DNA of 9,773 bases from an uncultured Oxalobacter sp. (GCA_937916185.1 CALGGD010000267.1:1-9773); one strand, 5' to 3'. Positions 1 through 6,424 are shown, numbered from the stretch's first letter. Program-made: numbers and translations. The notes: a model not told the origin generated them from the sequence alone.

Positions 1-12
1 TGATTTCCTCCT
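1..12 (-). promoter_or_regulatory. Shine-Dalgarno of a minus-strand gene starting just left of the window
   Basis: The minus strand reads AGGAGG at 12-7, a full-strength ribosome binding site, followed by AAATCA and the window edge. A start codon would therefore fall immediately outside. The gene itself cannot be seen. The 76 bases between this site and the terminator at 89-126 would hold its promoter and leader. A TAAAAT hexamer on the minus strand near 22-27 is a possible -10, with no good -35. Confidence 0.5.
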
Positions 13-48
13 AGTTATCAGATTTTAAAATTTCCACAGAAACGTTTA

Positions 49-63
49 CAGTTTCGCAAACTG
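49..63. promoter_or_regulatory. Perfect inverted repeat, possible operator
   Basis: CAGTTT-CGC-AAACTG is a perfect palindrome with 6-bp arms and a 3-bp centre. A second short palindrome, AAACGTTT, lies next to it at 40-47. Both sit in the presumed upstream region of the gene that starts off the left edge, about 40-60 bases before its start. This position fits a repressor or activator site. No specific regulator family is recognised. Confidence 0.3.
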
Positions 64-88
64 CTCTAAGATTGACAATTCTGTGTAA

Positions 89-126
89 CAAAACAGCCCT
101 TGGCAGGTTTGCCAAGGGCTGTTTTG
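89..126. terminator. Rho-independent terminator, probably bidirectional
   Basis: A perfect 17-bp stem (89-105 pairing with 110-126) closes on a 4-base loop, GGTT. The stem has a GC-rich centre (AGCCCTTGGC) flanked by runs of A and T, and TTTT follows at 127-130. The arms begin and end with A or T runs in both directions, so it can end transcripts on either strand. It lies downstream of the minus-strand zinc-ribbon cassette and upstream of the gene off the left edge, so it separates the two units. Confidence 0.85.
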
Positions 127-327
127 TTTTGGGTGCGAGTATATTCATTCCTGTTCCAGCGTTGGCTATACTGCAAATAATTACCAGCTAGATTAAGGAG
201 ATGGTTTTCTGACCGTATCCTTGATGGGTAGCGATTGGTGTAACATATAGCTTTCTGAATAAAGGACTTAATTATTTTTTAGAAAATTTCGGCAACTCTG
301 AAAAGCCTATTTTCGTCCACAGCTTCC
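127..327. other. Gene-free stretch between the terminator and the zinc-ribbon pseudogene
   Basis: I see no convincing coding region, RNA gene or repeat in these 201 bases on either strand. Short open stretches on the minus strand are broken by stops and match nothing I recognise. With 1-126 this makes a gene-free interval of about 330 bases, whose only clear contents are the hairpin terminator and the left-edge regulatory signals. Confidence 0.5.
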
Positions 328-956
328 CTAAGGAAGAATGCTCCTTCCTTCCCATAAAAGTTGTTGACACTGATTAAAATTATTTATATATTTTCCCGTT
401 CTTATATTTCTTGCTGATGCATCATACTCATCAAGATTGTCAAGTAAGAACCATTTTCCTCCAAACTTACCAACCATCAAACCTGCTGATTTCAAACTAT
501 CACCGTCTTTGATGACATTTACACATGCAGCCTTCTCTTTATATATATTTCTGTAATTTCAAAGTTGCTAGGTAAAGAAGATTTGACCACAGAGCGTATT
601 TTTGCTTTATCTGTAAAGAATCCTAAATAAACTATAAAAGCTATAATTAATAATTGTAATAATAGAGTGATAATAATCAATATTATTTTTGAAAGCCTAT
701 TCTTCGGAAGAAGATCTTCTTTATTGAGAAATCTGTAAAATTTGGAGTTTTTTATGTATTCCATATTTTTAAATTTATGAAATCTGTCAAATTTTAAATC
801 TATTTTTTTAAGTTCTTAATAATAGAATTTATGGGTGATTCCGATTTTAGCTTTTTGTAGGTAATGTTTATAATATTTGCAATATATTGCTTCTTTCTTT
901 ATATTTTCTGAACAAAATGGGCATTGTTTAATTTTAGATGAGTTCGTTTTCCGCAA
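328..956 (-). pseudogene. Decayed zinc-ribbon membrane protein gene (in-frame stop plus frameshift)
   Basis: Translating the minus strand from about 956 gives a zinc ribbon beginning CPFC (first Cys codon 923-921). Its fourth ligand is Tyr (CKYY instead of CxxC). An in-frame TAA at 818-816 then interrupts it. The same frame continues through a linker and a membrane helix (codons about 689-615, ending LGFF) to the stretch NFEITEIYIK. There one base has been lost in an AAA run near 538-541, giving a stop at 521-519. Shifting frame restores AACVNVIKDG... GGKWFLLDN..., ending at TAG 330-328. The restored product aligns along its length with the 274-residue protein at 3241-4065 (zinc ribbon, membrane helix, then VYVKGKFACVEL and YGKWFY). 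No ATG precedes the ribbon; TTG at 956 is the nearest plausible start, without a clear ribosome binding site. Three independent lesions argue for decay rather than sequencing error. The ATG at 764 could at most give an 81-residue fragment. Confidence 0.8.
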
Positions 957-978
957 TTTTTTGATGGAAACTGAATGG

Positions 979-2739
979 TTATTGAATATATCCTTTTATT
1001 CTGTCAGTTAAAGCATATTCTTTCGGAGTCACACAATCCAGATAAGTTATTTTTTGGACAATCTTATTGCTGGAAGCATTTTTTGCTTCCATTTTGCATT
1101 CATTGTCAGCTTGTTTTACTTCCTCAGTAATCAAGGGTTTCAAAGAAAGCTGTTGATTCCGGGAGAGTTTATTCCAAACGGAAAGGTAATATTTGTTTGC
1201 CTGTTGTCCCCTTGCTTTGGCTTTCTTGTATTCATCCAGTAGGGAATCTTCAGTATATCTTGAGACTTCGTAGGAAGTGTTACTGGTATTTTCTCCTGTG
1301 TTCGATGAGAAGTTTTCAGATTGGTTTATGCCAATGGATCTGATTTCATCAGGAACAACATAATTGCCATTGACCTTGTCAAAACCAAGCAGATAAGTCT
1401 TTTTCTCGGTGCTTTTGTCAGAATGCTGTATGGTATAAGTCAGTTCAAGTGGATAAAAATCTTCCTGTGGGGATTCGATGGTACGGATATCAGTCTTCAA
1501 ACCTGTTATCTGAGGAGGAGTGCCTGTTGTTGTGCTGGTTTGTACGGTTCCTTCCCGTACATTCAATATTTCTTTGACGCTGCCATCGCTGGCAGAAGCA
1601 TAAATCTTTAATGCCCCCCAATCTCCTTTCCTTGAATCATGCAGAACCCATCCATAGAATCCTTTGTTGAAACGGATAAGCCGTGAGGAACCAGGAGAGC
1701 TGTTTCTGTAGGATTCCGGTAAATCGGTTTTCGCAAACAGGCTGTTGTGTCCGATGGTAAAGTCCTTCACCCCTGAGATCATCTGAACATGGTTTTTTGC
1801 GGGATCCCATGCAAAAACCATCAGTCCCAACAGGTCAATATCAGGCGCATAACTGTTTGTTGTTGTACCGCGTACAGAGACATATGCCCGTTTTATTGGG
1901 GAAGTTCCGTTGGTTGGGATATCAACATATTCAATGGCATCCACCTTCATACAATAAAGGAAGCCATTATGTGCCTGTCCCCTGCATCCCATTGGATCCG
2001 GCTCTCCGTAAGTGGCATCCATTGACGCCTCAATGGCTTTCATTGAGGCTTTCTCAAATTCTTTCCGGGCTTGGGTAGTAGCATTGACTTGAGGCTCGGC
2101 AGGTTGAGAGGTTGAAGTGTTATGGGTATTAAGCATGAAAACAGCACAGACAATACCGATGACAATGATGAGAAAGGCAAGTCCTATCCCAATTAAGATG
2201 GGTTTCTTGTAACGGCTGAAAAAGTTGGCTGGTGCTTTTGATGGATTCTCAATAAATGTTGATGCCTCTTCTGAAGGAGCTGTGCCAACCTGCGTTTCTG
2301 ATTGTTTCGGTCGGGGTGTTTCTTTGTTTATCTTCTTCTCGGTTTTTGCATATTCTGGCAAGGGAGCAGCATCAGTAGAATGTTCTGAATCAGAAGAGGA
2401 AGCAAATTCGCCAAAATTTTCTAACTGTTCGTTATCGTCAGCTGAATTGGTATTATTTTCGTTTATTATTTCTGTTACAGTTGATTTTTCTTTATCTTGA
2501 TTAGTTTCAGTCTTGTTATTTGGTGATAATGGAGGCTGTATGGAGAAGGAATTTTCCTTATTGATCGGTTTTGTTGGATTCTCTGTGCATATAGGATTGT
2601 CAGTTTGGATAGTTTTAACTTTCTGTGCCCATTCTGGTAAAGGTTTTGTCAAGTCATGATGACAGTAACGGCAATAAACGGCTTTTGCCTTGATGGTTTC
2701 TTGACAGTAGGGGCAATTTTTAAAGTTAGTAGCCGTCAT
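979..2739 (-). CDS. Zinc-ribbon, single-pass membrane protein with large extracytoplasmic region (586 aa)
   Basis: The function is unknown. From the chosen start: a zinc ribbon with Cys 9, 12, 23 and 26; a polar, acidic, low-complexity linker (about 30-175) with two similar PLPE(W/Y)A segments; a membrane helix at 181-203 after a basic RYKK; then about 380 residues predicted outside the cytoplasm. The outer part contains a Cys pair (GCRGQ... LYCMK) and many Ser, Thr and Asn. Its last 90 residues (NKYYLSVWNKL..., DNEC, YLDCVTPKEYALTDRI) loosely resemble LprI/DUF1311-type lysozyme-inhibitor domains; this is a tentative reading. The frame is also open upstream to a TTG at 2784, overlapping the preceding gene. 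I prefer ATG 2739 because it places the ribbon 8 residues from the N-terminus, exactly as in the gene at 4079-4348, though its ribosome binding site is weak. It follows the 143-residue gene by 22 bp, so they are likely co-transcribed. Confidence 0.75.
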   Translation of the reverse strand: MTATNFKNCPYCQETIKAKAVYCRYCHHDLTKPLPEWAQKVKTIQTDNPICTENPTKPINKENSFSIQPPLSPNNKTETNQDKEKSTVTEIINENNTNSADDNEQLENFGEFASSSDSEHSTDAAPLPEYAKTEKKINKETPRPKQSETQVGTAPSEEASTFIENPSKAPANFFSRYKKPILIGIGLAFLIIVIGIVCAVFMLNTHNTSTSQPAEPQVNATTQARKEFEKASMKAIEASMDATYGEPDPMGCRGQAHNGFLYCMKVDAIEYVDIPTNGTSPIKRAYVSVRGTTTNSYAPDIDLLGLMVFAWDPAKNHVQMISGVKDFTIGHNSLFAKTDLPESYRNSSPGSSRLIRFNKGFYGWVLHDSRKGDWGALKIYASASDGSVKEILNVREGTVQTSTTTGTPPQITGLKTDIRTIESPQEDFYPLELTYTIQHSDKSTEKKTYLLGFDKVNGNYVVPDEIRSIGINQSENFSSNTGENTSNTSYEVSRYTEDSLLDEYKKAKARGQQANKYYLSVWNKLSRNQQLSLKPLITEEVKQADNECKMEAKNASSNKIVQKITYLDCVTPKEYALTDRIKGYIQ

Positions 2740-2761
2740 TTTAGTTTTTCTAAAGGAAAAT

Positions 2762-3193
2762 TCAGGATGTCGCTTTTGCTTCAATCATCAAATCTTCTGG
2801 AGCAGGGAAGACAGGAGCATCATCAGGTACATAGCTGATGTTGTGCTTGCAGTATTGGCAATATCTTGCCTGTTTTGGAACAGGTTCAAAGCAATAAGGG
2901 CATTCTTTGATGGAATCTTGAGAGATAAATGCTTGAGATGCTGTCTCTATTTTTTGCGGCATGACAGACTTTGACTGAGGTTGCGATGGGGGAGTGCTGG
3001 AAGAAGTGACATCTTCGTCAGTTTTGATTTTCGGAAGGCATATAAGGACTAATATGCCAAGGATGCCAAGGAAAAGACCTAGGAGAGCCCCTCCGACTTC
3101 TCCTGGGGTTCTTTCTCTTCCCAATCTTATTCCTATACAGGCACAAATAAACATAATGATTAGATAGAAAAAAGATAATATTATAACTCCCAT
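2762..3193 (-). CDS. Two-helix membrane protein with C-terminal zinc ribbon (143 aa)
   Basis: The function is unknown. The N-terminus carries two hydrophobic helices (about 3-23 and 34-53) joined by a short charged turn (RLGRERTPGE). A Ser/Pro/Gln-rich linker (60-95) leads to a zinc ribbon with Cys 98, 101, 112 and 115 (CPYC-x10-CQYC) near the C-terminus. This domain order is the reverse of its neighbours, where the ribbon precedes the membrane segment. A helical hairpin with both termini in the cytoplasm would place the ribbon in the cytoplasm, the same side as in the 586-residue protein. The ATG at 3193 is preceded by GAGG at a spacing of about 6 bases. It lies 47 bp after the 274-residue gene and 22 bp before the 586-residue gene, on the same strand. 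Confidence 0.8.
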   Translation of the reverse strand: MGVIILSFFYLIIMFICACIGIRLGRERTPGEVGGALLGLFLGILGILVLICLPKIKTDEDVTSSSTPPSQPQSKSVMPQKIETASQAFISQDSIKECPYCFEPVPKQARYCQYCKHNISYVPDDAPVFPAPEDLMIEAKATS

Positions 3194-3240
3194 TTTTGCC
3201 TCATTAAAATTAAATATAAATTTATTATATATTTTCGATA

Positions 3241-4065
3241 TTATTGTTCTAATCTATTAATTACTTTTACGCAACTACTGAACGACATGATAGGTTTATC
3301 GGCGAGTTTTGGTGGATAAAACCATTTTCCATATATCTTAGTTAAAGGAATCCCTACTGATGAACTATCTGTTTTTGATTTGAGTTCTACACAAGCAAAT
3401 TTTCCTTTTACATAAACATCCGCTATCTCTATACTTGTTCCTTTTAAAATAGGTTCTACTTGATTCCGAACTTTGCTTTCTTCCGAGAAGAAATTGAAGA
3501 AAATAATAAGAGCAATGATTATCTGAAATAGAATACCTCCAACAATAAATACCGTTTTTTTATTATTTTTATAAAAATCAATGATAGGATTGTTGGAAAA
3601 TATATTGTCTGGTCTAGGCGCTCCAGATGAAGATACTGCTTCTGGTGAGTCACTGCTGTTCTTTTTTGCAGATTCTTCATTTAGGTAACGCTGGCAATGC
3701 CTGCAATAAATAGCTAATGTCTTGATGGAAGTGTTGCAATAAGGGCACAATTTTGTATCGCTGTTTGTCCTGACTATTGTTTCTGAAAAAGCAAGGCATT
3801 TTTTAATAATGGCAATGAGTTTGTTTTGAAGATAATGCCCAACTTCCTTCACATTAGCCCATAAATCCAATAATGTTGGAGATGTATGTGGTAGAAAATC
3901 CTTGAATGCCGTTTCTGATAAAGGAGTCCAGTCTTTTAAAGAGGGATGCCAAATCAAGGAATATTTTTTAACAATACCAGTTTTTATAAGTTCCTGAAGC
4001 TCTGATTTGCTGATAGGACCTGCCTGATTATTGTTATTTCTGTAATACCATCCAGAATCATCCAT
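3241..4065 (-). CDS. GYF_2-domain, zinc-ribbon, single-pass membrane protein (274 aa)
   Basis: Residues 5-55 match the GYF_2 (DUF4339) pattern: GWYYRNNNNQAGPIS, SELQELIKTG, then a Trp-containing WHPSLKDWTPLSE. GYF-type domains usually bind proline-rich peptides. A zinc ribbon follows with Cys 107, 110, 121 and 124. A polar linker leads to a membrane helix at 171-193 preceded by KNNKK, suggesting a cytoplasmic N-terminus. A small C-terminal domain (about 195-274; VYVKGKFACVEL, IYGKWFY) looks like the compact alpha/beta folds in many zinc-ribbon-TM proteins; I do not assign a family. The intact C-terminal half is the best guide for reconstructing the pseudogene at 328-956. An AAGGG site precedes ATG 4065 by about 8 bases, and the gene starts 13 bp after the stop of the Sel1-type gene, so translation is probably coupled. 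Confidence 0.82.
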   Translation of the reverse strand: MDDSGWYYRNNNNQAGPISKSELQELIKTGIVKKYSLIWHPSLKDWTPLSETAFKDFLPHTSPTLLDLWANVKEVGHYLQNKLIAIIKKCLAFSETIVRTNSDTKLCPYCNTSIKTLAIYCRHCQRYLNEESAKKNSSDSPEAVSSSGAPRPDNIFSNNPIIDFYKNNKKTVFIVGGILFQIIIALIIFFNFFSEESKVRNQVEPILKGTSIEIADVYVKGKFACVELKSKTDSSSVGIPLTKIYGKWFYPPKLADKPIMSFSSCVKVINRLEQ

Positions 4066-4078
4066 TTATAGCCCTTTT

Positions 4079-4348
4079 TTATCTTGATGATTCAATACGA
4101 GAAATAGCCGCAGGTGCATCTTCATGTCCATAGGCGGCGGCTTCTTTGTAGAGGCGAAGTGCCAGGTCATGGTTTTTGGGTACATCCAACCCAAATTCAT
4201 AGACAAGGCCTTGGCGGAATTTCTTCTCAGCATCGGTCCGCATGCCTTGGATAAGCGGGAGTTCTTTGCCACAAAAACGGCAAAAGACGGCCTTGTATTT
4301 GATGGTTTCAGCACAGAACGGACATTCTTTTGTTTCTGGTTGTGTCAT
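4079..4348 (-). CDS. Small zinc-ribbon protein with a Sel1-like repeat (89 aa)
   Basis: This is the first gene of the zinc-ribbon cassette. Cys 9, 12, 23 and 26 form the CPFC-x10-CRFC ribbon. Residues about 41-78 (AEKKFRQGLVYEFGLDVPKNHDLALRLYKEAAAYGH in part) have the spacing of one Sel1-like repeat: a GxxYxxG-like turn, DxxxAxxxYxxAAxxGxxxA. Sel1 repeats are helical protein-protein interaction units. There is no membrane segment, so the product is probably cytoplasmic and could partner the membrane-bound ribbon proteins encoded downstream; that is inference. ATG 4348 is preceded by AAGGTG at a spacing of about 7 bases. The gene is divergent from the XRE regulator at 4493, sharing a 144-bp upstream region. 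Confidence 0.85.
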   Translation of the reverse strand: MTQPETKECPFCAETIKYKAVFCRFCGKELPLIQGMRTDAEKKFRQGLVYEFGLDVPKNHDLALRLYKEAAAYGHEDAPAAISRIESSR

Positions 4349-4492
4349 TGTGAATCACCTTAACGTCAAATATTGAAGGAAGGCATGATATGCATAAATA
4401 GGCATTAAATGCCTTTTTTTAGGGCGTTAAAGGATGTTATCAAGGTTCACTATGTCATGCAACATGGACTGCATTTGCAGGGTGTGTTGCTT
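4349..4492. promoter_or_regulatory. Divergent promoter region between the zinc-ribbon cassette and the XRE gene
   Basis: This 144-bp AT-rich interval must hold the promoters for the minus-strand cassette and probably for the plus-strand regulator. On the plus strand TTGAAG (from about 4374) and TAAATA (from about 4395) at 16-bp spacing are a possible promoter. TGCAT-type elements recur (AGGCAT at 4381 and 4400, ATGCAT at 4390-4395). No hexamer pair is strong enough for a firm call. An XRE protein encoded next to such a region often controls it. Confidence 0.35.
4400..4420 (+). terminator. Small hairpin with T-run inside the divergent region
   Basis: AGGCAT-TAA-ATGCCT forms a 6-bp stem with a 3-base loop, followed by seven T (4414-4420). 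It has the shape of a weak rho-independent terminator reading rightwards, and lies upstream of the XRE start at 4493. It could attenuate a promoter located left of it or block stray transcription into the regulator gene. The short stem keeps confidence low. Confidence 0.35.
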
Positions 4493-4855
4493 ATGGAAAG
4501 AGACATTGCAGTCCGCATCGGAAAAAACATTGCGAATGCTCGGAAGACAGCAAAGCGGACCCAGGAAGATGTGGCTGAGAAGCTTGATATTGATACAGGA
4601 TCATTATCTAGGATGGAGCGAGGCATCATCCTGCCAGGAATTCCGATGCTGAGCCGGATAGCTGATGAATTGAGAGTGTCGTTATGGCAATTGCTGAAAG
4701 ACGCTTCGCTTAGTCCCGTAACATTGACAGAGAATATCCAATCACTGCTTGAACAGCTGGATTTGCCAGAACGCCGTTTTTTGTTGGAGCAGATTGAGGG
4801 CTGGGTCAATCAGTTGGTCGCGATGTCCAAGAAGGGGAAAGACCGGTATCGCTGA
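4493..4855 (+). CDS. XRE-family helix-turn-helix transcriptional regulator (120 aa)
   Basis: Residues about 10-68 form a classic lambda Cro/cI-type DNA-binding domain: RIGKNIANARKTAKRTQEDVAEKLDID in pieces, the recognition segment TGSLSRMERG, then PGIPMLSRIADELRVSLWQLL. The C-terminal half (77-120) is helical (LLEQLDLPERRFLLEQIEGWV) and may mediate dimerisation. The frame is open further upstream to 4409, but ATG 4493 places the domain right at the N-terminus as usual and has AGGG about 10 bases upstream. It is the only plus-strand gene in the window, divergent from the zinc-ribbon cassette and convergent with the ATPase, their stops 11 bp apart. It may regulate its own divergent promoter or the ATPase promoter; neither is shown by sequence. 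Confidence 0.88.
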   Translation: MERDIAVRIGKNIANARKTAKRTQEDVAEKLDIDTGSLSRMERGIILPGIPMLSRIADELRVSLWQLLKDASLSPVTLTENIQSLLEQLDLPERRFLLEQIEGWVNQLVAMSKKGKDRYR

Positions 4856-4866
4856 CCGTTGATTAC

Positions 4867-6111
4867 TCATGCCCAGAGTGCGGCATAGGGGACTGCATAG
4901 ATGCCGCCACCGAAACTGAGAACCTGGTTCCCTGCATAAATGACAAGTCCTGTGAATGGATGTTTTGACTGGTTTGCAAACCATCTGAGGCTTTTCAGGT
5001 CATCAGCGTTGATGGATTCAGCGCTTTTGACTTCAATGCCAAGCAGGTTGCGTCCGTCTTTTTCAACCATAAAGTCGATTTCTTGCCGGTTTCTGTATCG
5101 GAAATGGGAAATCCGCCAGCCTGGATGTAAATCCACTTCTGCCGCCAGCTGATTGTAAATCCATGTTTCTGCGAGTTTGCCGCCAATATTGGCGGAGGCT
5201 TCCCTGTTGGTAATCAGGTATTCTGGGGATTTCACATTGAGCAGGTATGCCATCAGACCAGAATCCGTCATCAATATTTTCGGGACTTTGCTACCAATAT
5301 CGTAATCAATGTGAAGCCACGCGGGCAGTTTATCAACAAGGTACATGGCTTCAAGTGCATTGATATAGTTGCTGGTTGTCTGGCGTGAAATCGCAAGCCG
5401 TTTGCCGATTTCCTGGATGTTGAGCAGTTTGCTGGAATAGGCACCCATGTACTGCAGGAGGGTGTCAAGTGCGCCGAAACGCCATAGGTTCCAGTCTTCC
5501 GCCAAGTCGTGCCGTATCTGGGCTTGTACATAACTTTGGAAGTATTGCCATCGGATGTCAGCTGTCAGTTTGCGGGCTTGAGGGAATCCGCCTTTGATTG
5601 CCAGTTCAAAAAGGTCTGGTTTGGAACAGGTATCCAGTTCACTGAGGGAAGGAAATTCACGCTCAAATGTTTTTTCAAGGAACCGGGGCTGTTTGCCCAT
5701 GGCTTCCGCTTCTGTCATGCTTCTCAGCCTGATGAAAACGCTCCTACCTGCCAAGGAATCCGCAGAATGGGGCAGTTTCCGGTAATCAGATGAACCTGTC
5801 ATCACATATTGTGCAGGGCGGTTGTCCAAATCAACCTGCATCTTGATCTGTCCGATGAGTTCAGGCGCTTTTTGGATTTCATCGATGACAAGGCATTTCT
5901 GTCTATCCATTTTGACGAAGAAGGCAGGGTCTTCTTTTGCCATCTGATAGCTGCCAGCATCATCCAATGTGACATAACGCGAGGGAACAGGCATCTCGTT
6001 CTGTACCATGGTCGTTTTTCCACATTGGCGGGCACCGATAATGACAGCCGTGCGTTGGAAGGAAAGTGCCTGCGCCAGTATTCCAGCTGCCCATCTTTTT
6101 GCGTAATCCAT
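4867..6111 (-). CDS. AAA-family ATPase with DUF4143 C-terminal domain (414 aa)
   Basis: The product matches the widespread AAA_14 plus DUF4143 family. A P-loop lies at 26-34 (GARQCGKTT) and Walker B at 73-78 (CLVIDE). A sensor-like segment MTGSSDY is near 104-110. A winged-helix-like segment (231-263; NIQEIGKRLAISRQTTSNYI) is followed by a C-terminal domain with a PD-(D/E)XK-like arrangement: E315, D346 (EIDFMVE), and E360-x-K362 (GIEVKS). Whether that fold is a working nuclease in this family is not established. Length is normal for the family and all motifs are intact. ATG 6111 has AAGAAG just upstream. The promoter (TATACT, 6145-6140) lies under a palindrome and beside four 23-bp repeats. 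No clear antitoxin or partner gene is adjacent apart from the convergent XRE gene. Biological role is unknown. Confidence 0.88.
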   Translation of the reverse strand: MDYAKRWAAGILAQALSFQRTAVIIGARQCGKTTMVQNEMPVPSRYVTLDDAGSYQMAKEDPAFFVKMDRQKCLVIDEIQKAPELIGQIKMQVDLDNRPAQYVMTGSSDYRKLPHSADSLAGRSVFIRLRSMTEAEAMGKQPRFLEKTFEREFPSLSELDTCSKPDLFELAIKGGFPQARKLTADIRWQYFQSYVQAQIRHDLAEDWNLWRFGALDTLLQYMGAYSSKLLNIQEIGKRLAISRQTTSNYINALEAMYLVDKLPAWLHIDYDIGSKVPKILMTDSGLMAYLLNVKSPEYLITNREASANIGGKLAETWIYNQLAAEVDLHPGWRISHFRYRNRQEIDFMVEKDGRNLLGIEVKSAESINADDLKSLRWFANQSKHPFTGLVIYAGNQVLSFGGGIYAVPYAALWA

Positions 6112-6127
6112 TTTTCTTCTTTCTGAG

Positions 6128-6145
6128 ATACTGATAGCCAGTATA
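6128..6145 (-). promoter_or_regulatory. ATPase promoter -10 element overlapped by a perfect palindrome
   Basis: On the minus strand TATACT (6145-6140) is a near-consensus -10, with TTTGCA (4 of 6 matches to TTGACA) 16 bp upstream inside the first 23-bp repeat. The palindrome ATACTG-ATAGC-CAGTAT (6128-6144, 6-bp arms) covers the -10 and the expected transcription start near 6133. A protein bound here would block initiation, so it is a good operator candidate. The leader to ATG 6111 would be about 20 bases. Confidence 0.5.
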
Positions 6146-6151
6146 CCCGAA

Positions 6152-6243
6152 CTGGAAAATATGCAAAGTTAAATCTGGAAAAAATGCAAAGTTGATTGTG
6201 GCGAATATGTTAAATTGAATCTGGAAAATGTGTAAAGTACGCT
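6152..6243. repeat. Four tandem 23-bp direct repeats upstream of the ATPase
   Basis: Units start at 6152, 6175, 6198 and 6221 with an exact 23-bp period and no spacers. The shared pattern is CTGGAAAA at the start of the unit and TGCAAAGTT from about position 11. Units 1 and 2 are nearly identical; unit 4 keeps CTGGAAAA and TAAAGT; unit 3 is the most diverged but still aligns without gaps. Twenty-three bases is about two helical turns, so all copies face the same side of the DNA. The array begins 7 bp upstream of the -10 of the ATPase promoter and contains its probable -35. This fits an iteron-like binding array for a regulator. Confidence 0.75.
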
Positions 6244-6264
6244 GGGTAACCCATAGGGGGACAC

Positions 6265-6354
6265 TGCCTGCATCTTGGCGTACTGATGCTGACAGTATTT
6301 TCAGAAAGCTGACCTTTAAACGCAGAAAAGCTGTTCTGGGATGAACGGCTTTTC
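6265..6354. repeat. 90-bp direct repeat, left copy (downstream of alarmone synthetase)
   Basis: This copy aligns without gaps to 7579-7668, in the same orientation, with three differences (6310, 6332 and 6340 against 7624, 7646 and 7654). It ends in a hairpin, GAAAAGCTGTTC with GAACGGCTTTTC, which has one non-Watson-Crick pair because of the change at 6332. The imperfect stem suggests this is the derived copy. It lies 70 bp after the stop of the alarmone synthetase and may serve as its terminator. Confidence 0.9.
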
Positions 6355-6424
6355 GCACAGCATCTACTGGAGAAGGGGATAACAGCTATTCTTCAAAAAT
6401 ATACCGATTAAACGGAAAACAGCA

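Larger units (their letters stand above)
6112..6424. other. Gene-free interval rich in repeats between ATPase and alarmone synthetase
   Basis: No gene is supported in these 313 bases. The interval contains the ATPase promoter with an overlapping palindrome (6128-6145), four tandem 23-bp repeats (6152-6243), and the left copy of the 90-bp direct repeat with its hairpin (6265-6354). The remaining 70 bases (6355-6424), just downstream of the alarmone synthetase stop, show nothing recognisable. Confidence 0.7.

Noticed and set aside
519..545. Programmed -1 frameshift producing the full protein
   Set aside because: The site TATATAAAG lacks a good XXXYYYZ heptamer and no stimulatory hairpin is evident; the upstream in-frame stop and lost cysteine point to decay instead.
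4409..4492. Longer N-terminus for the XRE protein, starting at 4409
   Set aside because: The extra residues do not belong to the domain, and the start would lie inside the hairpin at 4400-4414; ATG 4493 has a ribosome binding site.
4450..4809. 119-residue minus-strand open frame opposite the XRE gene
   Set aside because: It is a Ser-rich antisense shadow of a clear helix-turn-helix gene with no family resemblance.
6152..6243. CRISPR array or plasmid replication origin
   Set aside because: The 23-bp units abut with no unique spacers, and there is no replication initiator gene, DnaA box cluster or cas gene nearby.
5960..6358. 132-residue open frame on the minus strand across the repeat region
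   Set aside because: It is open only because the 23-bp repeats lack stops in that frame; the peptide is a string of Phe/Ile/Leu from the repeats, and it runs into the ATPase gene in another frame.
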